Assembly (NCBI GenBank): GCA_007449985.2
Contig: VIIQ02000051.1
Location: 310,001-374,000, forward strand
Reading direction: 5' to 3'
DNA from: Desmodesmus armatus
Lineage: Eukaryota; Chlorophyta; Chlorophyceae; Sphaeropleales; Scenedesmaceae
Length of the DNA: 64,000 bases
The notes under the pieces are model-generated. The model did no database searches and was not told the DNA's origin. It saw only the letters and a program-made list of their open reading frames with translations. Position 1 is the stretch's first letter; every line of letters begins with the position of its first letter. Positions 35,586 to 45,700 of the stretch are shown piece after piece. Both the position numbers and the translations under genes were made by a program.

Positions 35586-36797
35586 ATGATGCTTTCGCAC
35601 ACGTCCTTGTCATCTTCACGGGCAGCATGCTCGCACACCCAGCGGAGGAGCAGCAAGCCTGCTGTAGCAACCCACCAGCAGCAGCATCACAGGCACCTCC
35701 GTGCAGTTGTGGTTCCATCAGCTGAAGCAGCAACCCAAGCACCCACCATGCCTCTCAAAGACGTCCTGGAGCTGCTGGTAGACAAGGTGGACCTGTCCGA
35801 GCAGCAGGCTCGCTCTGCAATGGGCAGTATCCTGCACGACTTCAGCCCAGAGCAGGCAGCTGCTTTCATGGTGCTGCTCCGTGCCAAGGGTGAAACGCCA
35901 GCAGAGGTGGCCGGTCTGGCCAAGGCCATGATGGATTGTGTCACTCCTGTGAAGCTGTCTTCTGGGCAGGGCGTGGTCGACATAGTGGGCACTGGCGGCG
36001 ACGGCATCGGCAGCGTCAACATCAGCACAGGTGCCTGCATTGTGGCAGCAGCTGCAGGAGCGCGTGTGGCCAAGCACGGCAGCCGCAGCGTGTCCAGCCT
36101 GTGCGGCAGTGCAGATGTCCTCGAAGCTCTTGGTGTCTCCATTGGCCTGGGCCCAGAGGGTGTCACCCGCTGCATCGATGAGGCTGGCGTTGGCTTCATG
36201 TTTGCGCCCCGCTACCACCCAGCCATGGCCCGCGTGCGCCCTGTACGCTCAGCCCTCAAGATCCGCACCGTCTTCAACATGCTTGGGCCCCTGCTGAACC
36301 CCGCCGACGTCTCCTTTGGCCTGGTGGGTACCTACTCCCCGTCCATCAGCCCCCTTATGGCAGAGTCCCTGCGCCTGCTGGGGATGCAGCATGCACTGGT
36401 GGTGCACTCCTGCGGCCTGGATGAGCTCACTCCCATGGGCCCTGCAGATGTAGTCGAAGTCTCTGCAGGCAGCAGCGGTTTGAAGCACTATACCCTGGAC
36501 CCCAAAGACCTAGGCATCCCTCGCTGTGAGGTTGAGGATCTCGCCGGTGGGGACAAGGAACTCAACGCCAAGATCCTGCGCGATGTGTTTGGTGGCGCCA
36601 AGGGCGCAGTGGCCGACGCGCTGAACCTCAATGCTGGCTATGCCCTTGCGGCGTCTCGGGTGGCAGCGGATCCAAGGGAGGGTGTGGCGATGGCGCAGGA
36701 GGCGCAGCGCGCGGGTAAGGCAGCTGCCGTGCTGGCCAAGTGGGTTGCTGTCAGCAATGAGGCGGAGCTGCAGGAGGCTTCTGCTGCAACCCAGTAG
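35586..36797 (+). CDS. trpD: Anthranilate phosphoribosyltransferase, plastid-targeted, intronless
   Basis: Transfers phosphoribose from PRPP to anthranilate, the second step of tryptophan synthesis after chorismate, in the plastid stroma of plants and algae. The frame is open from 35442, but the ATG at 35586 (Met-Met-Leu-Ser-His) is preferred because it begins a Ser/Arg/His/Gln-rich chloroplast transit peptide of about 50 residues. The mature enzyme starts near 'MPLKDVLELLVDKVDLS'. Visible family motifs are the PRPP-binding 'GTGGDG' with 'NISTGA', 'VAKHGSRSVSSLCGSADVLE', 'FMFAPRYHPAM', 'RTVFNMLGPLLNPA' and 'SCGLDELTP'. Length (about 345 mature residues) fits the family. The single exon is unusual beside its intron-rich neighbours. 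The stop TAG at 36795-36797 lies inside the first unit of a ~60-bp minisatellite. Confidence 0.97.
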   Translation: MMLSHTSLSSSRAACSHTQRRSSKPAVATHQQQHHRHLRAVVVPSAEAATQAPTMPLKDVLELLVDKVDLSEQQARSAMGSILHDFSPEQAAAFMVLLRAKGETPAEVAGLAKAMMDCVTPVKLSSGQGVVDIVGTGGDGIGSVNISTGACIVAAAAGARVAKHGSRSVSSLCGSADVLEALGVSIGLGPEGVTRCIDEAGVGFMFAPRYHPAMARVRPVRSALKIRTVFNMLGPLLNPADVSFGLVGTYSPSISPLMAESLRLLGMQHALVVHSCGLDELTPMGPADVVEVSAGSSGLKHYTLDPKDLGIPRCEVEDLAGGDKELNAKILRDVFGGAKGAVADALNLNAGYALAASRVAADPREGVAMAQEAQRAGKAAAVLAKWVAVSNEAELQEASAATQ

Positions 36798-37095
36798 GCA
36801 TTGCGGTGCCTGCGTGGTTGTTTTGTGCAGTGAGTGTGCTCTGCCGCCGCGCAGTAGACACTGCCGTGCCTGCGTGGTGATTTGTGCAGTGCGTGTGCTC
36901 TGCTGCCGTGCAGTAGACATGCACAGTGCTGGCGGTGTTCCTTTGTGCAGTGAGTGTGCTCTGCCGCCGCACGGTAGAGTCGCAGTGCTTGCGTGGTGAT
37001 TTGTGCAGTGCGTGTGCTCTGCCGCCGCGCAGTAGACATTTGTCGTGCTGGTGGTGGTGCTCTTGTGCAGCGAGTGGGCTGTGTCGGGAGGGTGC
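36780..37095. repeat. ~60-bp minisatellite at the trpD 3' end
   Basis: Five units marked by 'cagtag' or 'cggtag' at 36792, 36852, 36911, 36972 and 37030, each followed by '...tgcgtgg...ttgtgcagtg.gtgtgctctgc.gccg'. The first 'cagtag' contains the trpD stop codon, so the array begins in coding sequence. Confidence 0.88.
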
Positions 37096-39235
37096 CTGTG
37101 TGTCGTGTTCATTGGTGCTGTGTGCTGACTGCATGCGCATGTAGCGTACACATCAGCGGGCGTGATCGGCTGCAGTCCTGTGCATTGTTGTGCAGGGCTG
37201 CTTGCTGAAGCTCATGCTTGGATCTGTTGCACGACAACTGTGGACACCACTGTTGACTGTGGACGTCGTTGTGGCCAGTGCTGTGCCTGTGTTGCTCTCG
37301 GCTCCCGGGCGTGTTCTGTGGCTGCTCTGCTGTTGTGCACTTGCAATGCTCAACAGGCTTGCTGGGTTGTGATTGCAGGCACCAGCTGGCACTAGCTGGC
37401 TCGGCACAGACCATATCCTACTTTTTGGACACCAAGTCAGGCTTGGTACTTGGCAGCTGCTGCTGCTGTCCTAGCTAGGTCCTGGGTGGCGGTGGGTGTG
37501 GGTGGTGAGCATGAGCAGCGATGCTGCCAACATGCTGCTTGCATATACCTGATGTGCTGCACATGTGGTCAACCACGGCCGTCATCTGCAGCCGTATGGT
37601 TCGTGCTTTCATGGGGACCATGCGGAAACCCGCTGCGTGCAGATAGTAGCTTGTCCGTGGGGTTGGTGGGTAGTTGGCGAGCCAGCCTTGTACGTAAGAC
37701 ACTTGGACGAGTAGGGGTATGTTGTTAGCACCATGACTGTGCTGTGAGAGTGAGTGGCCTTTCGAGCGGGTGGGTTGAGTTGCACTTGTACATGTTGGCT
37801 TCGAGGAGCTTGTGCTGGTCAGCAGAATGTGGCGTGTGTGCCAGGGGCCTGTGCAGCAGGAGGTGGTGATGCATTTGTGACATCCTGCATGCAGGGTCCT
37901 GGGCGACAATGCTTTCAAGCTTTCATGCCGGGGTTGTTCACTTGGTGGGTGCAAAGGTCTCCTGCCTGTGGGTCCCCAGCAGGCATGCTAGTGTATGGAT
38001 GCATGTATGGTTGCATGTGTCACACATGTCACAAAATGTGTGATGTTCAACTTGTTCGTGTGGCATCGAGCAGATGCTTTGGTCAATCAGGGTCGGATCA
38101 CCTGCAGAGGATTGCTGCTGGGCGTGTTGCATGCATGCAGAACGTCAGCTGTGGTACAACTCCTGCAGAGCAGCATGCTTCAGGCACCGCACATGTCTGA
38201 CTACCTGTGTGTGTGTGTGTGTGTGACTGTAGCTTGTGCTGCTGCTGCAACACATTGATGTTTGCAACCTTGGGACATGGTGCATGGTGTGTGCTCATAT
38301 GACGCAACATATGGACTTTTTGCAGGTGGCAAGTCATGATATGCTATGATGTGACCAAGAAAGCCTCTGTTGTCTCAACACTGCATTGTTTTATCCAGAA
38401 TCCAAGAAGCAGCTGCAAGCATTTGTTTCACAAGGCCAGCGTGACAGCAGCTGCATGCAACACTCATGCGCCCTGTTGCCAATCGCAGTTCAGCACAACC
38501 CTTGCCTGCCTTCAGACGTATCAGCCAAAGTGGGCATAATTGAAAGCTGCAACGGACATGATGTATGAACCAACAGTCAGTCACAGGCATTTCACTCCAA
38601 CAAGCAGACACTAAGAGGAGCCTAGAGTCCCAACAAGCAGACACTAAGAGGAGCCTAGAGTCAGCCACAAACAGTGGTGCATTGTGTTCTGTGTTCCCAT
38701 CTTTGTGTGTTCCCAGTGTCTCCACAGGAAATCTTGCTACCTCCCCGGTTCCGGGCACTGTCTCACAAACAGTGGTGCACTCTGATGAGCAGATGGCTCA
38801 CACATCCAGTGCTGTGCAGCACTCAAGTTCAATTCCTAGTGCAACTGCAACACAGCACAACCCTGCATACAACGCCGTCCACAGCTGTGCAACATGCTGC
38901 CTCAACGTATTCTATAAACCACAGCCACACCTTGTGCCGGCAACACTTAGTGGCACACACTGTGCACCACATCCTGCACTGCAAGGGTGCGGCCAATTCC
39001 CTTGCGGTGCGGTCGATTCCCCAACACCAGAACATGCATGAACAAACGCATGCTTGTCAAGTGACCCGCGCGCGCTGAGCTATGAGCTGTTCGCAGCGTA
39101 CAAGCCAGCGCCCTCTGCCACCTGTCTACCTGTCTGTCTCATATGCCCAGTCTTTCCAGCACTTCAAAAAGCAGTAGGCTGCGACTGTTGCACCTGACGG
39201 CTGCAGAAAACGGCAGGCTGCAGGAAGCAGGGCGA
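37096..39235. other. Spacer between trpD and the Rab gene
   Basis: No gene recognised. Contains a (GT)n microsatellite at about 38205-38224 and a 32-bp perfect tandem duplication ('caacaagcagacactaagag...') at about 38598-38661. Confidence 0.5.
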
Positions 39236-39238
39236 CTG

Positions 39239-41487
39239 TCAACAGCAGCCAAACCGAGCGCCCCCCATCCTGCGCCTCTCTGCTAGCTCCAGTGTTTGCC
39301 CCTGCCCTCTGCTGCCATGAGCTGCCAGCCCCGGCGTGTCTAGTATTGTACAGACCATGCCTGAAAGCACAAAGGACAAACACAGCAGCACAACAGCAGC
39401 ACAACAAGTCAGATCAAAGGATCCCCAAACCATGTGCCTGCGCGGAGGTGTGTTGAACGCGCTGCAAGGGCGCCACCACAACCATGTGCAGTGAGACCCA
39501 AACATGTCGTATGCATGTATGGAGCAACTCTGGCTGACCGGCAGCGATAAACGACGAGTGTTGATAGTTGCAGCTGTTCAGTACTGTGCTGTGGCACAAA
39601 CACTCAGCCTAATACTGACAACCACCTTGAATACTGACAACCACCTTGATCACCCTGCCCCCCCCCCCGAGGCTGTCTCGTGGTGCCCCTTTCCCCGCCA
39701 GGCTGACTCATGATTGCCCCCATGCCTCCCCGGCCCATAAACCCTGAACCCTGAACTACCATTGGCTAGTCCCCCTGCTCACCCCACACCAGTGCATCGT
39801 ACACGCCCTCGTCGATCCCACCCCTGTCCGTCTTAGCTGAGGTCTCCTTATACAGGCAGCCATGCTCCCGCGCAAAGGCAGCACCTTCATCTGGAGACAC
39901 CACACGCTGCCCCTCATTCTGCAACAGCACAACAGCAACAGCAACAGCGCAACAGCACGAATGAGTCAGCATGGCTTGGCCAAAATCAGTACTACCCTAG
40001 TAGCAGGGTAGTAGGTGGTCACAAATGCTCTGCTCCCCCCCTACTACCAGGGTAGTAACCAAGTCAGGCTGTCGGTAGGGTTTAGGGTTTAGAATCCTCA
40101 ACCCTAAACCCTAACACTGTAAGGGCATCCAGGCAGCACCACCATGCATGTCCCTGTCTCCGCAACAGCAACAACAACACAGAAGTTGAGCAAACGGTGA
40201 GGCAGGTAAGAGAGAAACTGTGGGAACATCTCTTGGTTGTAAAGCCACTGAAGGCCACTGTCCGCCATGCTTCAGTGTGGGTGAACTGGTGGTGCTACAG
40301 TTGTCAGTAGCCTGCCCAAATCCCACAGCAAAACGAGCTCTGCACCCACCACGTCAATCTTGTTGCCCACCACCATCAGCACAGCATCCTGTCTGCCATA
40401 CTCCTTGAAATCCCGCATCCATTTGCTGCCAAGGTTCTCCAGTGTGGCTGGCTGTGTGACGTCATACACTGCAGCAGCATAGAAACAACAGCGCTCAGGG
40501 CATGAACACATCAGCAGTCCGTGGTGTTACACTACTGACTGTCTCGCAGGGGGCGCCCGGCAGGGGGTGGGCGTGGAGCAACAGCACCAGCAGTATGGTC
40601 TGCTACCCACACAAGCTGCAGAACCCCCTGACCAAAATCGGGACTAGTAGAGAACCATCGTACCACTAGCATCCCACACCTGCCACCAGTCCAGCCTGCT
40701 GACCACTGCGGACTCTGCTACTGCTGTGGGCCTGACTACATGGCTAAGGTCCTGGCACAGCACACCACAGCACACCTGTGTCCCCTGATGCACAGCACAC
40801 ACACTTCTCTCAAATTTTCCAGGCAATCTTGACCCCAGCTACTTTCACTACCAAAAAAGGGAGTCAGGCAGCATTGCTCACCATACACGACGCCTTGTGC
40901 GCCTCTATAGTACATTGGTGTCAACGAAGCGAACCGGTCCTGGCCTGCAGTGTCCCATACTGACACGCCGATGTTGACGCCATCCACCTTGAGCCTTTTG
41001 AAGCGTTGGTCAGTCCCTGTGCGGCCACACACCAGCAGCAGCATGAATGTCAGCAGGGCAGACCGTGACGGCCTATCTGTCAATGCTAGTAAGGGGCTGG
41101 TGGCTTTGCATGCATGTCATTCAATCCCTGTGTGGTCGAGCCCAGAACGCTATCATTATGGGCATTTTGCCCTCTGCATGCATGCCTGGGTGGTATGGAT
41201 GTGCACACTGCTGCGCCCGACAGCTGACTGCATGTATGCATTACCCGACAGCTGCAAACCACCCTGACAGAGGGCTTCAAACTGTGGGCCAGTTGAGTGC
41301 AGGACAACTACTTGCATGAGCTGTGCGACTGTTTGAGGCCAACTGTGAGGCTGCCTCTATGCACGCCATCATCATACACACCTATCGTGGCTGGCAGGTG
41401 TGAGTCGAAGCGGTTGGAGAACATGCGTTCAATCAGACAGGTCTTGCCCACGCCTGAGTCACCCACAAAGATTATCTTCAGCAGGGT
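39239..41487 (-). CDS. Rab18/RabC-type small GTPase, five 3' exons (first exon unresolved)
   Basis: Small Ras-family GTPase of vesicle and lipid-droplet/ER traffic. Minus-strand exons with fully matching phases: 41487-41382 ('GDSGVGKT' P-loop, 'SHLPATIG' switch I), 41016-40882 ('WDTAGQDRF' switch II, 'YYRGAQGV'), 40468-40350 ('NKID' guanine-specificity motif), 39918-39783 ('ETSAK') and 39360-39239. The last exon encodes 'TILDTPGL', the helix seen in Rab18, and ends '...RFGCC', a double-cysteine prenylation signal for membrane attachment. The sequence around switch II and 'LDTPGL' fits Rab18/RabC better than other Rabs. The start codon must lie upstream of 41487; a candidate mini-exon at about 41699-41680 ('MRMQDSE') has a weak donor and is not claimed. 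Confidence 0.93.
40077..40115. repeat. Inverted interstitial telomere-like repeats
   Basis: Two units of the plant-type telomere repeat in one orientation ('tagggtttagggtttag') face two in the other ('accctaaaccctaac') across about 9 bp, giving a hairpin. They lie within a Rab18 intron (39919-40349). A further inverted repeat with 'ctaccctagtag' and 'ccctactaccagggtagta' is at about 39990-40057. Confidence 0.8.
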
Positions 41488-41863
41488 CTGAAGCCAACAG
41501 AGGAAACAGAACAGCAGCAGCCAGGATGGGCAGATGAAGCAGCAGTCACCACAGCCGCCCCCTCTGAGACAGCTGCCCTGCAGCCTCCTGAAGTGCTGCC
41601 CCCCACCTTCCCATAAAGCATGTACCTAACACAGTGCATCCCACTGACGATTCAACAGGGCCACAACAACCATGACCTCTGAGTCTTGCATGCGCATGGT
41701 GTGGCATGCAGCTGCAGCCCCACTTCGCTGGGATGCCGTGAGCCAGCTTCAGCGCTGGACTACCAGGCCTATTGCACGCAAAGCACTGGACCCCAGGCTC
41801 TAGAGGATTATTATTAAGGTGAGCCTCGTGCAGGACACACTGGAGTGCTGTTGCCACGTCAGC

Positions 41864-41903
41864 AGCTGCTGCTGCAGCAGCTGCTGCTGCAGCAGCTGCA
41901 GCC
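41864..41903. repeat. Self-complementary CAG/CTG repeat
   Basis: Alternating gcagcagctgctgct units form a nearly perfect self-complementary tract of about 40 bp. Confidence 0.85.
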
Positions 41904-41909
41904 ACTGCT

Positions 41910-42765
41910 GGTTCAAGACAGCCACAGCTTGCTCTGACTGTGGGCTGCAAGTCATCAACTCTGCTTGTGGTATGTATCCCTAGCCTAGTATCCCTATGAG
42001 GCTCCAGTTCCTGAGCACACTTTTCATGACCACCTTTCTGTGCAACATCCTGCTTGGTCACTTTCTGGCACCCACCTCTGGTCCCTCATCCTCGGTGTCT
42101 GACATGCTGTGTGGCACGCTGATCGCTGTGCTGTTGTATCAAGGCTCCAGGCACTTGCAGCAGCCTCCCTGTTTCAGCCCCTATGCTGATGGAAGAGCTG
42201 CTGCCGGCCCAGTCCCCTGCTGACACAGCAGTGGGGTAGAAGCCTGCGCCAAAGCCATAGGCAGAGCAATGTCGATCACCCACAAAAGAAGGTAGATGCA
42301 CAAATGGGAAACCTGATTGTCTTATTAACGCTCAAGCTGCTGCCAGCCTGTCATGCATGCATATGCACAGTAGCAGCAACCACAGCAGGCGAAGCTCCAA
42401 AGCCAGTGGCCCTCACACCTTTTGTATCAAACGTCCCAAAGGGTTGGAAGGCACCAATGAGGGCTAGGGACGAACTGGGGTCGATTTGTCAATGGTGATC
42501 CTGTTCAGACAAATTTCTTGGCAAAATGCAGAGTCAAGAATACGTCAAGGCGATATTTTCGACATTACAAGAGTCGCCTGGAAGCAGCGGAGCTCAGAAA
42601 AGGCAAAAAACATCAGTCATCGGTTATGTGACAGTACCGGTCGTCTGTTGTGCACGCATTGAGTTGCAAATGCATGTAAGAGCTTGATCGTTGCCCGCAG
42701 GTGCACGAGGCACCTCGATCCTCGCACCACCCTTGCAACACCAACCCCTCCAGATCACTCCCACA
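41910..42765. other. Divergent-promoter region between Rab18 and MIC60
   Basis: The two genes point away from each other, so both promoters and any Rab18 first exon should be here. No recognisable element or gene could be assigned. Confidence 0.35.
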
Positions 42766-42768
42766 ACA

Positions 42769-45700
42769 ATGCGAAGATCAGTGCCACGCCTTGCCCGCAG
42801 GGCCCGAAGCCTCTTGCAGACTTCGGATGCAGGTAATAGACCTGCCCCAGGCCGGCATTGCAACAGCTGGGGTTGTGCAGATTCCACTGTATGTTGGGGC
42901 CACCCCCTTCCCCTTCCGCCCCACCAACTGCTACACCCCTGTTCCACACGTTTCCGCCTGCACAGGGTGTTCAGTCAACCCTGCAGCAGCGGTTCGGACC
43001 TATGCAGCAGCTGCAGCACAGCCTGGAAGCTCCGCCACACCACCCATCAAGTCCGCAGCAGCTGCTGCACCAACACCAGGCTCCCCAACAGCTGCAGCAC
43101 AAGCAGCTATGAGCAAAAACCAGCCGGGTGGTGCACTTGGGGGAGCCCCTACCCCCAGCACTAATGGACTCCCACCAGCAAGCAGCGGCCCTGAAAGCAG
43201 CGGCAGTGGCGGTGGTGGTGGTGGGTGGTTCCTTCCTGTGCTGACGCTTGCCGCAGCAGGAGGCGGTTACTATGTGTACACACAGCAGCAAGGCGGTCAG
43301 GGCAGCGGAATCCCTCAGCTGTCACGTGAGCAGATGGATGCCACGCAGAAGGCAGCAGTGGACATGTTGAATAAGGGCAAGGCGAAGGTGCAGGAGCTAC
43401 TGCCTGCAGCGCTAGGAGGGACCGGCAAGGGCAGCAGAACCGGCAGAGGCAGTAGCAGCAGTGACAAGCTTCACCAGCAGAAGCAGCTGGATCAGGACCA
43501 TGCTGGGTTTAAGATGCTGCCTCCGGGGTCGGAAGATGCCAGCGCGACAGCAGCTGCCGCAGATGCTGCAGCAGCAGCAAGCGCGGCAGCCAGGGACTCC
43601 CTGACATCAGCGGCAGATGAGTTCCCTGGGTCTACTGCAGGAGCCGCAGACTTGCAAGGTAAGGGGCAGGAGCACTCACACATTTTGATCCACAGGGTGT
43701 CATAGCTCCGGCCTCTTTTGATGGGCTGCAACTCCTGGCAAGATGGTTTGACCTCGTGGCACTGTCTCACTGCTTTGATTGTTGTACAGCCAAGCTGTAC
43801 AGCAGGTGGTTGTGCACCTCCCTGGGCTGTACCCATGTGGTCGCACTGTGTGTCCTGCACGGCACTGCACTGCACATTGCTGCACTGCACCGTACTGCCA
43901 GTACGGTGACCGTACTGCTCCGTGACAGCACTGCACTGCACCCATGTTGTGTTGTGTGTTTGCTGCACTGCACCGTACTGCACTGCATGGCAGGTCCCGT
44001 TGTTCTTGAGGACCTGAGCAGCATGCTGGATGTAGCCCAGGTGGACCTGACACCCATAGCTGACCTCTTTGCTGATGTTACAGGTGCTGCTGACGGGCTG
44101 GGGGTTAGGATGGGAGCGGTGGTTTGCGCAATGCGAATGTTGTATTGTGCAGGAGCACTCATTGATCAACAAGGATTGGGGTTGAATGTGATGGCTTGGG
44201 GGAATCGTCGCCATGCTTGCAAACACAGCAGTGACCCTTGAACGACACAAAGGAGCACTTTGTATGAGGGGACCGACGGTGTGGTTTGCAAGTGGTCCAC
44301 TGTGCATCTGGTAGCGTTACATGACTTGTAACGGTTGCCTAGAGGGCCAACTTCATGTGGGACTGCAGTGGTGGGTCTCTTTTTTGGTTGGCCTGCCAGA
44401 TCGCCGCGCTGAGGGTACAGTAGATCAATGCCTGCAGCATTGGTGAGGATGTGCTGATGTCTGATGTCTGCTGCACTGTACGCTACTGCTGCTGTAATTG
44501 CTGCTACTGCACAGGTGTCACCCAGCCCAGCGTCCCAGGCAAGGCACCATCAGCAGCAGCAGCAGCAGCACCTCCCTCAGAAGATGCCGCTTCCAAGCTT
44601 GCCGCCAGTATGGCCTCCATGCAGGGGGTCGGGGCAGCGGCAGCCGCAGCAGCTGGCAGTAGCAAGGTGCCACATGCGGAGCCAACAGCAGCAGCAGCAC
44701 CTGCAGCAGCGCGTGAGGCGGTTGTGCCGCTGCGGGAGGTGGAGGACACGGAACTGGAGAGGCTGTGCCAGAAGCTGGGTTTGAGCAAGGTGAGGCTGGG
44801 TGGGTCAATGATTAGTCGGTTGGGGCTTGAACAAGGGCTTGAACAAGGTGAGGCTGGGTGGGTCAGAGCACATGTAGGTGTGCACAGTGGGATGATTGGT
44901 GAGGTACAGTGAAAATGAGAGTAGGGGGGAGTGGAAAGGGGAAGGCACGCAGGGTTGTGCCGCTGCGGGAGGTAGAGGATACGGAGCTAGAGAGGCTGTG
45001 CCAGAAGCTGGGTTTGAGCAAGGTGAGGCGCAATGAAGAACGAAAGAACAAGCCGCATAGGTGCACATGGGAGGGAGGGCGGGTGGCTGTTGTGAGTTCC
45101 GCTGCGGGAGTGAGTGTTTTGGCAGGCGGGTGGAGTGGGTGGGCAGGCGGGTGATGGTTTGGGGTGGGTGCATTGTGGGTCCTGCAATGCGGGATGCACT
45201 TATGGAGAATACGGAGCTGGCGAGGCTGTGCCAGAAGCTGGGTTTGAGCACGGTAAGGCGCAATGAAGAAGTCGGCTTGCTCGGTCGCTGCGCCCCCCTT
45301 GGACACTTCCAAGGAGAAAGGACGGCTGGGTTAGGCTAGGTGGGTCAGAGCACATGTAGGTGTGCGCACTGGGGTGAATGGTGAGGTACAAAAATTTAGA
45401 ATGGAGTCGGAGGAGTGGGAAGAGGAAGGCACACAGGGTTGTGTGTGTGTGGGGGGGGGAAGTGATTTGCCAGAGCACACTCAGTAACCTATGTGGCACA
45501 ATGCCACGGGTGCCATGCTCAGGGAAGGGCTGGGGGCCGTCAGCAGCAGCGGCGCACAACTGCCCCCCCCCCCCATATGGCCCAGCTCAACCAGGCTACT
45601 GCTGACGCACTCGCCGCCCTAACAACTGCCTCGACCCCAACCCTGCACCCGCACCTGCGTATCACACTCTCTTGCGTGTTTCTTGCAGGACCTTGCTCCC

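Noticed and set aside
36780..37095. Regular ~60-bp repeats resembling a CRISPR array
   Set aside because: The whole unit is repeated with no unique spacers, and the genome is eukaryotic. It is a minisatellite.
41680..41700. Mini first exon 'MRMQDSE' for the Rab18 gene
   Set aside because: The donor is weak (gaggtcatgg) and nothing else supports it.
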